A stretch of DNA of 64,000 bases from Candidatus Aerophobota bacterium (GCA_030615365.1 JAUWZM010000002.1:10552-74551); one strand, 5' to 3'; counted from the first letter of the stretch, positions 1 to 9,350 are shown. Notes: generated by a model not told the origin, from the sequence alone. A program made the numbers and translations.

Positions 1-113
1 AAAACTTGAATTGTATAATAAACAAGCGGCTTTTTTGAAATTTGATAGAAAATTTTGTTAATTTTATTAGTTCGTTCACTATTTCCAGCAGCTAAAATAA
101 TGGTTGTGTTCAT
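1..113 (-). CDS. ispD: IspD-like nucleotidyltransferase, N-terminal fragment (runs off the window)
   Basis: The minus strand has an ATG at 113 that opens 37 codons to the window edge. The N-terminus shows the nucleotidyltransferase signature IILAAGNSER, then an NK-rich stretch and KPLVYYTIQVF, matching the order LAAG-x-GxR ... K ... KP-(L/V)-x-x-T of IspD (2-C-methyl-D-erythritol 4-phosphate cytidylyltransferase). IspD makes CDP-methylerythritol, the substrate of IspE, whose gene lies 37 bp upstream in the same direction, so an MEP-pathway operon fits. The second G of the usual GxGxRM loop is replaced (GNSERT), which is somewhat divergent. GlmU or another sugar nucleotidyltransferase is the alternative, because only the first 37 residues are visible. 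Confidence 0.65.
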   Translation of the reverse strand, partial: MNTTIILAAGNSERTNKINKIFYQISKKPLVYYTIQV

Positions 114-150
114 TGTATATTTGAAAATTTTTAATCGAGTGTTTTGGCTA

Positions 151-957
151 TTAACTATCAGTTTCCAGAACTACCAGACTGCGGTTCTGAGGACGACAGA
201 TAAAAACATCTCCGTTAAAATTCCCAAGCTCCTTCACGATATTTTGAGCAAATTTATAACTCTCAACCCCACAAAAAATAGTTGGCCCACTTCCCGAAAG
301 ATTAAGCTCTTTTGGCCTAAACTTTTTAAAGAAATTATATAGTTTTTCTACATCAGGGCAAATTTCTTTTGCTAAGTCTAAAAAGTTTTTTCCAGTTTTG
401 CTATAAAGATCATACATCATTTTTGTCTCAACTCGCTTGTGAGGGCGAGCAACTACATAAAAATTTGAGCCATATTCATCTTTTACAGATTGAGATTTCC
501 TTATCGGCGTTACCTTCTCTCCTATTCCTTCAACTTTACATCTTCCACCAAAAAGAAAAAATGGTACATCAGAGCCTACTTTTATTGCGAACTTTCTTAA
601 TTCCTCTAGTGAAAAGTTTAAGTTATAAAGCTTGTTTAAAGCTAATAAAGTAGCAGCAGCGTCACAGCTTCCTCCACCAAGACCAGCTGAGATGGGGATA
701 GACTTTTGAAGATGTATCTGGCAGGCAAGGTCCTTCCCTGAAGCCTCCTCAAGAACCCTTTTTGCTTTTAAAATAAGCTGATTTTCTTCCTCACATAATA
801 TTAGCCCTGTTAAATAAGTTTTCTTTGCTTTTTTAAAGTATAAGAAATCAGCAAGATCAATAGATTGAACTATACTTTCAATCCGATGATATCCATTAGA
901 TTCTTTTCCCAGTATCTTAAAACTTAGATTTAACTTTGCATTTGCCTGAATTAACAT
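151..957 (-). CDS. ispE: 4-diphosphocytidyl-2-C-methyl-D-erythritol kinase
   Basis: IspE is a GHMP-superfamily kinase that phosphorylates CDP-methylerythritol with ATP in the MEP isoprenoid pathway, in the cytoplasm. The 268-aa product has all the landmarks: N-terminal AKLNL (about 7-11), the ATP-binding glycine loop PISAGLGGGSCDAA (about 88-101), GSDVPFF (about 128-134) and the C-terminal GHMP motif LSGSGPTIF (about 219-228). Length is normal for the family, slightly short. The ATG start gives a family-typical N-terminus. The IspD-like gene follows directly on the same strand, supporting a two-gene MEP operon. Confidence 0.95.
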   Translation of the reverse strand: MLIQANAKLNLSFKILGKESNGYHRIESIVQSIDLADFLYFKKAKKTYLTGLILCEEENQLILKAKRVLEEASGKDLACQIHLQKSIPISAGLGGGSCDAAATLLALNKLYNLNFSLEELRKFAIKVGSDVPFFLFGGRCKVEGIGEKVTPIRKSQSVKDEYGSNFYVVARPHKRVETKMMYDLYSKTGKNFLDLAKEICPDVEKLYNFFKKFRPKELNLSGSGPTIFCGVESYKFAQNIVKELGNFNGDVFICRPQNRSLVVLETDS

Positions 958-1080
958 AGTAACTTAAAATAACTCATGGCCACCTTCTTGGAGAATTAAG
1001 GGAAATCTTTTGCAATTTTAATCCTCATAGTATAATCTATAGCCGTGAGGCTAAGAACCTGTGCTCTAAGCCCAATAAAC

Positions 1081-1461
1081 TCAATGAATCAATTCTTCGT
1101 TAGGGATCACACAGATAAACCTGAGGACTTCTTCCCCAATATTTTTAAATTGATGTATCTCATTGGGAGGAACATACACTACATCACCAAAGCCGATCTC
1201 AATTTCTTCATCCCCTAAAAGCACTTTACCTTTTCCCTTTAAAATAATGACTCCATGGTCACTGGGATGCTTATCAAGAGAAGTCCATCCACCAACTTCA
1301 ACTTCAAAATATCTCATAACAAAATAAGGGGCTCCCTCTTTTTGACCAATCAACACTCTTTTAGTTAGCCCTTTCATATCAGGAGAATCGTAATGTTTAA
1401 TAGAGACATCTTCCCAACTAACTTCCCCTTCTTTCCCCTTAAATTTATGAACTGTTCCCAT
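1081..1461 (-). CDS. Small single-domain cupin protein
   Basis: A 126-aa cytoplasmic protein with one cupin beta-barrel. The two cupin motifs are clear: the first carries the candidate metal ligands H65 and H69 (DKHPSDHGVIIL, then the glycine-rich KGKGKVLLG), the second PPNEIHQF has H103. Such proteins bind a divalent metal and act as small isomerases, dioxygenases or sugar/ligand-binding sensors. The sequence does not say which. An AGGAGG ribosome-binding site stands 7-8 bases before the ATG. No neighbour is obviously linked in function. Confidence 0.85.
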   Translation of the reverse strand: MGTVHKFKGKEGEVSWEDVSIKHYDSPDMKGLTKRVLIGQKEGAPYFVMRYFEVEVGGWTSLDKHPSDHGVIILKGKGKVLLGDEEIEIGFGDVVYVPPNEIHQFKNIGEEVLRFICVIPNEELIH

Positions 1462-1894
1462 TGAGTACCTCCTTGCTATTTAAAAATCATACCTTTAGCT
1501 AATTCCACCCCCTACTTGGCTTCTCTTATAGCTCGCTTTGACACATCTTCCAGGATTAACCTCAAAAAACACCTTTTCAGGGAGGATAGCCAACCTTCAG
1601 AACGGGCAGTTTTATCAGGTACTATTTTTAAAACTCCCTATTCGTATAGTCAGAATTCTATCATTATCTTTCTATCTGTCAAATAAGATATCCGCAGAAA
1701 AGATGCAATCTAAAAAAATGGATAGAAATTGGGAGAGATTAGCTTGTTGGATTCATTGAGATTTTTCACTGGTAAAGTAAAAATCTCTATAACTATTTAC
1801 CCCGTAGGATAGTTTTAAATGTTCGATTTCATATTTATTACACTCATAGTTTATCCAACGAGGTAAATAAATATGATAAGCTAAATAGTTACAC
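1462..1894. other. Gene-free stretch with one stem-loop
   Basis: No convincing gene. A stem-loop is formed by GAGATTTTT (1758-1766) and AAAAATCTC (1779-1787); it could end transcripts from either side but has no clear T-run. A 73-codon open frame on the plus strand at 1538 has no family likeness and no good ribosome-binding site, so it is not called. Confidence 0.5.
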
Positions 1895-2296
1895 CTATTT
1901 CTCTTCTCTTTTCTCGGGCACCTCTTTAACTTTTTCTTCTCGCATTTTTGCTTTAAATACTACTGTAGTTAAAAGCTCAATTAAAAAGCCAAAAATTATC
2001 CCCATGATTATTGTAAGTACGAATCCTGCTCCCCACCCGCGTCCTGCCCAGACACTACCAAAACTTAAAGGAAAGCTGATTATCAATCCCATTGAAAATC
2101 CATGAAGCCACCATTTAATCCTCCAGGCACTTATACCAATCATAAAACCCATAACTATGTATGAGAGGATAATAGTCATTATGCCAGAAGCAGGAACTGC
2201 TCCACCTATCATCGCTAAAGCCCAAGAAATAACTCCAAGTATTATTCCCCAGATAGTTGCACAAACCACTCTTTTTTGATAAAGCATTTTTTTCAC
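1895..2296 (-). CDS. Small integral membrane protein, unknown function
   Basis: I do not recognise a family. The 133-aa product has about four hydrophobic helices (roughly residues 9-32, 38-56, 66-82 and 88-112), many glycines inside the helices, and a charged C-terminal tail rich in K and E (about 115-133), presumably cytoplasmic. A GGAGG ribosome-binding site precedes the ATG. It lies just downstream of three tRNA genes on the same strand but is probably a separate unit. A general membrane-organising or transport-accessory role is possible but not shown. Confidence 0.75.
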   Translation of the reverse strand: MKKMLYQKRVVCATIWGIILGVISWALAMIGGAVPASGIMTIILSYIVMGFMIGISAWRIKWWLHGFSMGLIISFPLSFGSVWAGRGWGAGFVLTIIMGIIFGFLIELLTTVVFKAKMREEKVKEVPEKREEK

Positions 2297-2348
2297 CTCC
2301 TCGCTAATTTTTTGAGTTCCAAAATCATTTTTTGGGTACTAATTCTGG

Positions 2349-2422
2349 TAGCGGTGCAGGGATTCGAACCCCGGACTCCACGGGTATGAGCCGTGTGCTC
2401 TAGCCAACTGAGCTACACCGCC
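2349..2422 (-). tRNA. tRNA-Met (CAU), elongator type
   Basis: Reading the minus strand gives a full cloverleaf: a 7-bp acceptor stem starting GGCGGTG, D-arm GCTC...GAGC, anticodon loop CTCATAC with anticodon CAU, and a TTCGAAT T-loop. An encoded CCA follows at 2346-2348. The paired first base and D-arm are unlike the initiator tRNA next to it, so this is the elongator Met tRNA. A tRNA-Ile with modified CAU cannot be fully excluded by anticodon alone. Confidence 0.93.
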
Positions 2423-2568
2423 ATAGTGAATTCAAAAATGGTAAGTTTTGCTAAGAAATTTTAAGGAAGTTAATGTTTTTTCGCTATTATTTCTAAAAAG
2501 AGTGCTTTATCAATCTTTTCTTAAGGCTGTATAGATTTATATCTCCAGGGAGAAAGCGAAAAATCTGG

Positions 2569-2642
<74 letters not shown>

Positions 2643-2708
2643 ATCTTTACTTTAGTCCTATATTAAACTAAAACAAAATAAAGTCAAGTGTAAAATAAAA
2701 AAATTTGG

Positions 2709-2794
2709 TGCCGGAGGCCGGACTTGAACCGGCACGGATATAATTATCCAGTGGATTTTAAGTCCACTGCGTCTGCCAATTTCGCCACTCCGGC
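2709..2794 (-). tRNA. tRNA-Leu (UAA)
   Basis: An 86-nt class II tRNA on the minus strand: acceptor GCCGGAG, anticodon loop CTTAAAA (anticodon UAA), a long variable arm and a TTCAAGT T-loop, with CCA encoded at 2706-2708. It is transcribed first in a three-tRNA cluster (Leu, fMet, Met). The decayed integrase tail at 3464-3616 lies about 670 bp away on the far side of cutA, consistent with the cluster having served as an integration region. Confidence 0.95.
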
Positions 2795-3042
2795 GTATTC
2801 TTCCATTGCCTCATTATAGCTTAAATTTAAAAAACATGCAAGTTTCAGGGAAAATTTGTTAGCCGGTAAGATTATTGATGGAGGCCATCAAGAAGGTCTT
2901 TCATGTCGTTGAGCTTTTAACCTTGAGGCTTTTAATGTCTTTTAAACCCCTTTGAGTGTTTGTGAGACGCTAAAAGCATTCAAAATGAGCGTAGCAAGGA
3001 AAGCAGAGGGGGCAAGACAGAATGTTCGACCTCGCCTAAATT

Positions 3043-3369
3043 TTACTCTTTTTTAAGCTCACCATTAAGCCATTCCAGGTAATCCTTACTTCCAGCAACA
3101 ATAGCCATAGCGATTATCTCTGGCGTTTCATATGGGTGTATCTCTTTAATTGCTTTTTCAAGCTCTTCGTATAGGATTTTTTTACTTTTGATGAAGCATG
3201 ACCATTCCTCTGCTATCTCCACATTACCCTTCCACCAATAGGTACTTACTATGGGACCAACTATCTGGATGCACCCAGCCAACCTTTTCTCTATCAATAC
3301 CCTGGCTATTTTTACAGCATCTTCCTTTTTCTCGGTGGTTGTAAGGATCTGAATATATTCTTCCATCAT
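3043..3369 (-). CDS. cutA: CutA1-family divalent-cation tolerance protein
   Basis: The 108-aa product matches the CutA1 family along its full length: a ferredoxin-like fold that forms very stable trimers. Visible landmarks are ILTTTEKKEDA near the N-terminus, the LIEKRLAGCIQI strand, STYWWKGNVE, and the HPYETPEIIA motif near the C-terminus. CutA has been linked to copper and other divalent-ion tolerance, but its biochemical role is still unclear. The gene is monocistronic here; the start is one of two adjacent ATGs. Confidence 0.93.
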   Translation of the reverse strand: MMEEYIQILTTTEKKEDAVKIARVLIEKRLAGCIQIVGPIVSTYWWKGNVEIAEEWSCFIKSKKILYEELEKAIKEIHPYETPEIIAMAIVAGSKDYLEWLNGELKKE

Positions 3370-3463
3370 AGATCACTTCCCTCTTTGTTACTTAAACCTT
3401 TTTTAATCTTTAAAAGTTTCTGCATCCTTATCTAATGCAAAATCCTTATCTTTAGCTATCACA

Positions 3464-3616
3464 CTACTTGTTTAAAAACTCCCCGATAGTGTCCCCTGGG
3501 AGCAAATTCAGGTATATCTCAACGGTTGTCAATCAAGGGTCGTGGCCTAAGAAATATTGCAGAATTCTGGTGGAAACTCCCGTCAGTAAAAGAGACGCTA
3601 TCCTGGTATCCCTATA
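3464..3616 (-). pseudogene. Decayed tyrosine recombinase (integrase) C-terminus
   Basis: Translating the minus strand over 51 codons gives a sequence typical of the end of a phage-type integrase: IASLLLTGVSTRILQYFLGH, then TTVEIYLNL, then a stop at 3464-3466. LGH supplies the catalytic histidine motif and the Y of EIYL fits the nucleophilic tyrosine. An in-frame TGA lies right after LGHDP, and the upstream catalytic part is missing, so the gene is dead. It sits between cutA and the RND pump gene, near three tRNA genes. Confidence 0.75.
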
Positions 3617-3786
3617 ATCTGAAAGGTTAATAAAATAAGGATTTCCAGTCGGGAGGTTTTGGTAAATGCTGCACTTTTACACACAGAAGAGGTCAAAGAG
3701 AAGGGAGGGGATCAGGCCCCTTGCTCGTTAAAGCTAATATCTCAATGATGTCCACGTTTATTGGGTCATAACTCATATGCTGTTGT

Positions 3787-6700
3787 TCACCTTGCCGTCT
3801 GCCTATGCATTCCCTTAACGACGCTGTAAATCACAGGAATAACCAGCAAAGTTAATACAGTGGAGCTAAAAAGGCCACCGATCACTACTATGGCCAGTTC
3901 AGCAGCCATGAGAGTGCCTTTCCCCAAGCCCAAAGCGAGTGGGAACATGGCGATCATCGTAGTTAGCGCAGCCATTAAAATAGGGCGCAGTCTTGTCCGT
4001 CCTCCCTTGATCAAGGCATCATAGACACTCATCCCCTTCTTGCGCAGCTGCTGCACCGAAGCGATAAGCACAATGGCATTGGTAAGGACGATGCCCACCA
4101 GCATTAGCACGCCCATTAGCGCCGATATACCTAGAGGGGAACCGGTAACAAGCAGTCCGAGCAAAGCGCCGACGACGGCCAGAGGAAGGCTCACCATAAT
4201 GATGAGCGCGGTGAGGAACGAACGGAAAGCAACCGCCAGTACTGCATAGGTAAGTGCAACGGCCGCAAGGATAGCGATGAACATATTAGGGAAAAACTCC
4301 TCCATCATCTCCGCCGTCCCACCCATCGTGATCTCAGTTCCAGGAGGCAGTGAAAGACCATTAATCTTTTCCTGGACTACCTGGTTGACCGCTCCGATAT
4401 CCTCCTTGGTAATACTGCCAGTCATACTGACCGATAGCTTCCCGTCGACACGCTGAATGCTGGTCGGCTGCTCCCCAAGCTCCACGGTGACGATATCACC
4501 CAGGGCCACAGACTTGGGCCAGCCAACTCTGAGCTCCTTAACTATTTCCACACTATCTAAATTCTGTATTATCCCTTTAAGGAAGATCTCATAGGTTCTA
4601 CCCTCGATGTTTGCCTTTGCTATGGGCGCCCCCATCATGATCAAAAGGAATTCCTGGCTTATTTGTTCAAACTGCTCCCGGGTCAATCCAGAGGCCATTA
4701 GTTTTCCCATGTCGGGCTGAATGTCGAGCTTGGGTTCTACGCTCGCAATATCAACTTCGAGGTCAACTATCCCGTCGATACCCTCAAGTTCCGTCGAGAG
4801 CTGATCGCTGAGACGGGCTATGTCCTCCCACTTTTCGCCACGGACAGAGACATCGAGATCAGAGCCCATCATTTGACTCCCCATTGCCTCTCCGGTACTC
4901 ACGGTGATGATGACATTCTCCCTGACTATCCCCTCAAAAGCCCGGCGTAGCTCAGTAGCTTCCTGTTCGGGGTCAGCATCGGGGGTAAGGAAGACCGTTA
5001 TCATGGCAGTGTTAGCACCCCCGGCAAACATAGTATTGAAACCGCCTCCCAGAGAGCTCGAACTGCCGATGGTAGTCTGGTAGGTGACAACCTCAGGTAT
5101 TTCGGCCAGGAGGTCCTCCACTCCCATCGCTGCTTCTTGAACGGTCACAAGGTCAGTTCCCGGAGGCATTTCAACGCTTATCGTCACCATCTTCTCGCCC
5201 ATAGCAGGGATGAAAGACGTGCCAATAATGGGAAGCAAAGCAAGGCTACCAAAGAACAACGCTGCTGCAATAACCAAGGTTGCCGCCCGATGCACAAGCG
5301 ACCACTTCAGCATCCGAGTATAGATTCTCTGGTACCAGGTCTCTCCCTTTTTTACTTCAGCTTTCTTAGACCCTGAAAAGTTGGAGAGAGGAGGCACTAT
5401 CATAAGTGCTACCAGGAGCGAGGCGATGAGGGCAAAGGTTATGGTGAGGGCAAAAGGGATAAACATCTCGCTCACGATACCGCCTACGAATGCTAAGGGG
5501 ACGAAGATAACTACGGTGGCCAGGGTAGCCGAGGTGATTGGAGACGCTACCTCCTTAACACCGTTAACGGCTGCGTCTCTGAATCCCTCTCCCTGTTGCA
5601 TCCGACGGTATATCACCTCCAGCACCACAATGCTGTTGTCGATCACCCGCCCCACAACAATAACCATAGCACTGAGGGTGAGTATGTTAATGGTGATCCC
5701 CCACGCTCTCATAGCCAGAAAACCGATCATGATACTCAAAGGTATGGAGATGGCGGTGACCATAGACGCCCGAAAGGCCATCAGGAAGAGAAAAACAACG
5801 ACAATGGCAAGAATACCCCCAATTATGGCATTACGCACCAGGTCAGCGATGCTGCTCTCGATAAACTCCGATTGGTCCAGGACAGGGAACAGTTCTACAT
5901 CTTCTTCAAGGCCTGCTTCGATCTTCTCTGCCTCATCTACTACGGCATTGGCCACCGAAACGGTGTTAGCCTCAGCATTCTTCGTTACCGTAATGCTCAC
6001 GCTGAGCTTGCTGTTAGTACGGCTGATCATTGCTCCCGGAGGCGGACCCATCTCGATCTCAGCGACATCTTTAAGTAATAGAGCATCCGTCCCGATGGCA
6101 GTGTTTTCAATCTGGATCATAGAATTGTATCCCTGAGTGGCAAGTATGCTGACAATCTGGGACATAGAAATGCCAAACTCATTCATCTTCTCTACATCAA
6201 GGCTGATCAAGACCTTATCCTCGCCGGCCCCCTCCAATCCCACATGATAGACGCCCTCGACAGCCTCGAGCCTGGGTATGATTTTGGTGATAGCAATTTC
6301 CTGCAGTTCCCCAGGAGGAAGATTCCCGCTGAGACTGAGAGATACCACTGGCATCATATTTATGTCAATGGCGAAAACCTGAGGATTCTTCTCCACCTGA
6401 GGCACAGCAGCGGGGACCTCACGCACTTCACGGGGAAAATTCAGTTCGCTGAGGTTCTGTCTGATGATGCTGTTCACTGTATCCATATCGGTGCCATAAT
6501 CGAATAGGGCAAATACGAAGGAGCTCCCCTCTCTGGACGTCGACATAACGTGCCTCAGACCCTCTATGTCCAGGATTGCACCTTCGACCGGCACGGTGAC
6601 CTTGTTCATCACCTCCTCAGGTTTTGCCTGAGGATATATGGTGACCACGCTGGTCACCGGAAGCTCCATGTTTGGGATCAGCTCCATTTTGAGAGTGACA

Positions 6701-6789
6701 GTAGCCCAGATCGAAATCCCGGTGATTAGGGCTGCGATCAGAAGGGTAAGCCATCGTTTCTTTAAGGCGATCTTAGTAAGCCAAACCAT
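3787..6789 (-). CDS. RND-family efflux permease (AcrB/HAE1-like)
   Basis: The 1000-aa product has the full RND architecture: TM1 at about 11-32, a large extracytoplasmic loop, TM2-6 at about 325-465, TM7 near 500-525, a second large loop, and TM8-12 at about 830-990. In TM4 the usual proton-relay Asp-Asp pair reads D-N (VIDNSIVVLE), which would alter proton coupling. No membrane-fusion protein or TolC gene is nearby, so it may work alone, as in some Gram-positive or Chloroflexota pumps, or borrow partners. The ATG has AAGGAGG upstream and overlaps the stop of the DUF6504-like gene by 17 bp. Base composition is visibly richer in G+C than its neighbours, suggesting transfer. Confidence 0.93.
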   Translation of the reverse strand: MVWLTKIALKKRWLTLLIAALITGISIWATVTLKMELIPNMELPVTSVVTIYPQAKPEEVMNKVTVPVEGAILDIEGLRHVMSTSREGSSFVFALFDYGTDMDTVNSIIRQNLSELNFPREVREVPAAVPQVEKNPQVFAIDINMMPVVSLSLSGNLPPGELQEIAITKIIPRLEAVEGVYHVGLEGAGEDKVLISLDVEKMNEFGISMSQIVSILATQGYNSMIQIENTAIGTDALLLKDVAEIEMGPPPGAMISRTNSKLSVSITVTKNAEANTVSVANAVVDEAEKIEAGLEEDVELFPVLDQSEFIESSIADLVRNAIIGGILAIVVVFLFLMAFRASMVTAISIPLSIMIGFLAMRAWGITINILTLSAMVIVVGRVIDNSIVVLEVIYRRMQQGEGFRDAAVNGVKEVASPITSATLATVVIFVPLAFVGGIVSEMFIPFALTITFALIASLLVALMIVPPLSNFSGSKKAEVKKGETWYQRIYTRMLKWSLVHRAATLVIAAALFFGSLALLPIIGTSFIPAMGEKMVTISVEMPPGTDLVTVQEAAMGVEDLLAEIPEVVTYQTTIGSSSSLGGGFNTMFAGGANTAMITVFLTPDADPEQEATELRRAFEGIVRENVIITVSTGEAMGSQMMGSDLDVSVRGEKWEDIARLSDQLSTELEGIDGIVDLEVDIASVEPKLDIQPDMGKLMASGLTREQFEQISQEFLLIMMGAPIAKANIEGRTYEIFLKGIIQNLDSVEIVKELRVGWPKSVALGDIVTVELGEQPTSIQRVDGKLSVSMTGSITKEDIGAVNQVVQEKINGLSLPPGTEITMGGTAEMMEEFFPNMFIAILAAVALTYAVLAVAFRSFLTALIIMVSLPLAVVGALLGLLVTGSPLGISALMGVLMLVGIVLTNAIVLIASVQQLRKKGMSVYDALIKGGRTRLRPILMAALTTMIAMFPLALGLGKGTLMAAELAIVVIGGLFSSTVLTLLVIPVIYSVVKGMHRQTAR

Positions 6790-7192
6790 AACAGTAATCC
6801 TCCTTATTTAAAATATCGTCAATAGGTTTTTCTTGGTCAATCTGTATCAGTAATTCCTGATTTAAAATCCATATTCTCGGGAATCCTTTTTTGACTCCTC
6901 GGTCGTGGTATATCTTGAAAACCTGATTGGTATTTGTTTGTACAATAAAGTAGTTTCTGTGATGCCGCAGTCGCCAGTTTTTCTTGTTGAGAGGACAACT
7001 TCCATGTCCCCAATCTTGCCAGCTATCAACTATTTGAGTGATAGCATACCTCTTCTCATGCCATGTGAATGCTGTCGGATAGAAGGACTGATCAGCAGTC
7101 TCAACTTTGATACGTTCGCTGTAAAATGTCGAGCGCTTTGGGTCATTGCTACTGCTGGTCTTAATTGGCATCTTTCTTTTTTGCTCAGTCAT
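6773..7192 (-). CDS. DUF6504-like small protein coupled to the RND gene
   Basis: A 139-aa soluble protein. The centre reads ITQIVDSWQDWG ... WRLRHHRNYFIVQTNTN ... FKIYHD, a pattern I associate with DUF6504-type proteins (aromatic-rich strands, WRVR/NYY-like motif); the assignment is from memory and moderate. Function is unknown. The C-terminus overlaps the start of the RND permease by 17 bp, so the two are probably translationally coupled. The first 30 residues are polar and low in complexity (SSSNDPKRS), and the true start could be internal. Confidence 0.6.
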   Translation of the reverse strand: MTEQKRKMPIKTSSSNDPKRSTFYSERIKVETADQSFYPTAFTWHEKRYAITQIVDSWQDWGHGSCPLNKKNWRLRHHRNYFIVQTNTNQVFKIYHDRGVKKGFPRIWILNQELLIQIDQEKPIDDILNKEDYCYGLAY

Positions 7193-7345
7193 TTTGAAGC
7201 TTCTTGTTCTGGTTGGTCAGCATATAAAATCATTGGAGGGAGACGCGAGGAGCGAGTTTTCCATCCCGACGACCTCACAACAAACTTTTTGGCTTATTTT
7301 AATCCAAATCTTTGCCTTTTGCCTTTGGTAAAGTAAGGGTAAGGG

Positions 7346-7379
7346 GGAATTCCTGCCCCAAAGAGAAGGCAGGAATTCC
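7346..7379 (-). terminator. Stem-loop after the first binding-protein gene
   Basis: Two 12-base arms, GGAATTCCTGCC (7346-7357) and GGCAGGAATTCC (7368-7379), pair perfectly around a 10-base loop, 15 bp beyond the stop of the binding-protein gene. There is no U-run after it on the minus strand, so it may stabilise the 3' end rather than terminate classically. The other intact paralogues also end in a stem-loop, with unrelated stem sequence. Confidence 0.5.
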
Positions 7380-7394
7380 TGTTGGTTTCTTTTT

Positions 7395-9350
7395 TTACTT
7401 TTTCCAAAAAGCTTGGTACAAACGATTATATGTACCATACCCTACAGACATACCAGTGTACGTATCGGTATCGACATTTTTCAGGTTGATATTCGTTATA
7501 GAGGGAGTGGATATCATGCCGACAATGCCAAGATACCAGAGATTATCAGCCCAGATGTCGAACACTTCCTGTAGTGCCTTGCTGCTTTCCTCTTCTGAAA
7601 GATATGGCACCTCATCATACAAGGACCATATTCTTTTTACCTCATCCGGTGGCTCCTCACCTTTTTCACCATTTGTCTGCCACCAGGCCTCCCACTGGGG
7701 AGCCCACGCCCTTCCAGACAGATAACCGCTCAGCATACCTGCTGCAACAGCTGGTTCTGCAGTAGCACCAAAACCCCAACTGGAAATCATATATTTACCA
7801 GCATACCAAAGACTATGCAAATAAGCATTCTCTAGAGGGTTAACAGTGGTTTTAACCCCAACTTCTTCCCAGTATTCTTTGACTAGCTCATAGAGCAAAG
7901 AAGGAAAGGAGGTAGCAACTGACATTACTATGTGAAGAGGCTTGCCATCGGCCCTCAGGCGATACCCATCTTTATCTCGTTTATCCAATCCCATTTCATC
8001 TAAAAGTTGATTCGCTCCTTCGGGATCATATTCAGCATACATTGTAGCCCATTCCTCCTTGTAAAAGCTACAACTTGGATGAACTGTTGCTTGGCGTGGT
8101 GTGCCTTTTTCCAAAAAGCAAACCTCATTGATTTCCTCACGATTAATCGCCAAAGATAAGGCTCGGCGAAATTCTACATCTCTCAAAATGCCACCTATAG
8201 CAGGATCCTCGTCGTAATTCTGGTTAAAGAAAAGATCATACGCATTACCCCGGAGGCTCTTGAGCAACCACACATAATACCCTCCTCTTTCTGCTTCTTC
8301 CATCAAAACAGGGTAATCTTTTGGGGTAGTCCAATTAAGGTCCATATAATCGTATTCTCCTGATGTCATTTTTAAGACGAGCGTCTCGGCGTTTCCAAAC
8401 AGGGTAGCTTTAATCGTGTCAATATAGGGAAGTTGATTACCAGCAGTGTCTATTTTAAAGTAGTAGGGATTTCGCTCAAATACCATTCCTTCAGGTAGAA
8501 CTTTTGTTACTACCCAAGGAGCCACGGAAGGAATATCTGGACGCTGTGCTGCCCAGACATCAAAATGTCTTTTTACATTAAGGAGTTGCCACCAATGATC
8601 ATAGCCTTCCTCCTTCGCCAGTTCATCCGCTTCAGGGTTGTAATCTATATGATACTTTTTGAGTGTGTGTTTGGGCAGGAAGATATAGTTTTGACCTCCC
8701 CTGAAACCTGCACCAGACAGAATCCAAATTATACTCCAATAGGGTTTGCTGAAGTGGAAGCTCACTGTGTAATCATCTACTTTTTCTACGGTCATTAATT
8801 TACCACCGGGCATCCAGTGTTTCGGTTTGACGGGTGTGATCTCATCATTAAGGACAACCGCTTCCCAGTAAAAGAGAATGTCATCTGCTGTAAAGGGTGC
8901 ACCATCTGACCACTTCATTCCTTTTCTTAAGTACAGGGTAAAAGTTTTTCCTTCATCTGAGAATTCCCATCCTTTGGCAATGTTGGGCACTGCTTCTCCC
9001 ACATCACGATCTAAATTAAGCATATACTCAATCGTGCGCAGTTCAGCAGGACTACAGAAAGTCATAGATAACATAGCCAGGCGTAGGGTTCCTCCGTACG
9101 TTCCAACCTCATCAAATGGTTTGTCTACCAAAGGTTCCTCAGGAAGTCTTTCCTCTATTGGGGGAAGCTCACCAGCAGCTACTTTTAATCGTAGCTCAGG
9201 TGCTTCATTGAACTCCTCTATTTTGTTTCCGGTAACTTCCTCATACTCCTGCAGGGTAGACCAACCCCAGTTTGTCTCGGCTAACAGTGGAGCTGCTACT
9301 AACAGACATAGTGCCCCGCTTAACAGTACAATCAGTAACTTTCGTATCAC
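7395..9350 (-). CDS. ABC transporter substrate-binding protein, family 5 (peptide/oligosaccharide type), paralogue 1
   Basis: A 651-aa exported binding protein of the SBP_bac_5 class (DppA/OppA-like), longer than the usual 520-560 aa. Residues 1-24 are a Sec signal peptide ending in LAE, with no lipobox cysteine. The core family signature is seen around 130-150: WEFSDEGKTFTLYLRKGMKW, then SDGAPFTADDILF. The start is GTG with a GGAGG-like site, as in both intact paralogues at 32269 and 38975. The N-terminal third is nearly identical among the three and the later ligand-facing parts differ, so they probably bind different substrates. No permease or ATPase gene lies beside it, so it must share a transporter encoded elsewhere. 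Peptide or oligosaccharide ligand cannot be decided. Confidence 0.92.
   Translation of the reverse strand: MIRKLLIVLLSGALCLLVAAPLLAETNWGWSTLQEYEEVTGNKIEEFNEAPELRLKVAAGELPPIEERLPEEPLVDKPFDEVGTYGGTLRLAMLSMTFCSPAELRTIEYMLNLDRDVGEAVPNIAKGWEFSDEGKTFTLYLRKGMKWSDGAPFTADDILFYWEAVVLNDEITPVKPKHWMPGGKLMTVEKVDDYTVSFHFSKPYWSIIWILSGAGFRGGQNYIFLPKHTLKKYHIDYNPEADELAKEEGYDHWWQLLNVKRHFDVWAAQRPDIPSVAPWVVTKVLPEGMVFERNPYYFKIDTAGNQLPYIDTIKATLFGNAETLVLKMTSGEYDYMDLNWTTPKDYPVLMEEAERGGYYVWLLKSLRGNAYDLFFNQNYDEDPAIGGILRDVEFRRALSLAINREEINEVCFLEKGTPRQATVHPSCSFYKEEWATMYAEYDPEGANQLLDEMGLDKRDKDGYRLRADGKPLHIVMSVATSFPSLLYELVKEYWEEVGVKTTVNPLENAYLHSLWYAGKYMISSWGFGATAEPAVAAGMLSGYLSGRAWAPQWEAWWQTNGEKGEEPPDEVKRIWSLYDEVPYLSEEESSKALQEVFDIWADNLWYLGIVGMISTPSITNINLKNVDTDTYTGMSVGYGTYNRLYQAFWKK

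Noticed and set aside
55..653. Plus-strand open frames opposite ispE and the ispD-like gene
   Set aside because: Both lie antisense to strongly recognised MEP-pathway genes and lack ribosome-binding sites.
1538..1759. 73-codon open frame in the gap after the cupin gene
   Set aside because: No ribosome-binding site, no family resemblance, and composition like noncoding DNA.
5381..6136. 251-codon plus-strand open frame inside the RND gene, and further ones at 4040, 5137, 5596 and 6244
   Set aside because: They are antisense to a well-supported RND gene in its G+C-richer sequence, where stops are rarer. The products are low-complexity (S, T, R, H-rich) and have no family likeness.
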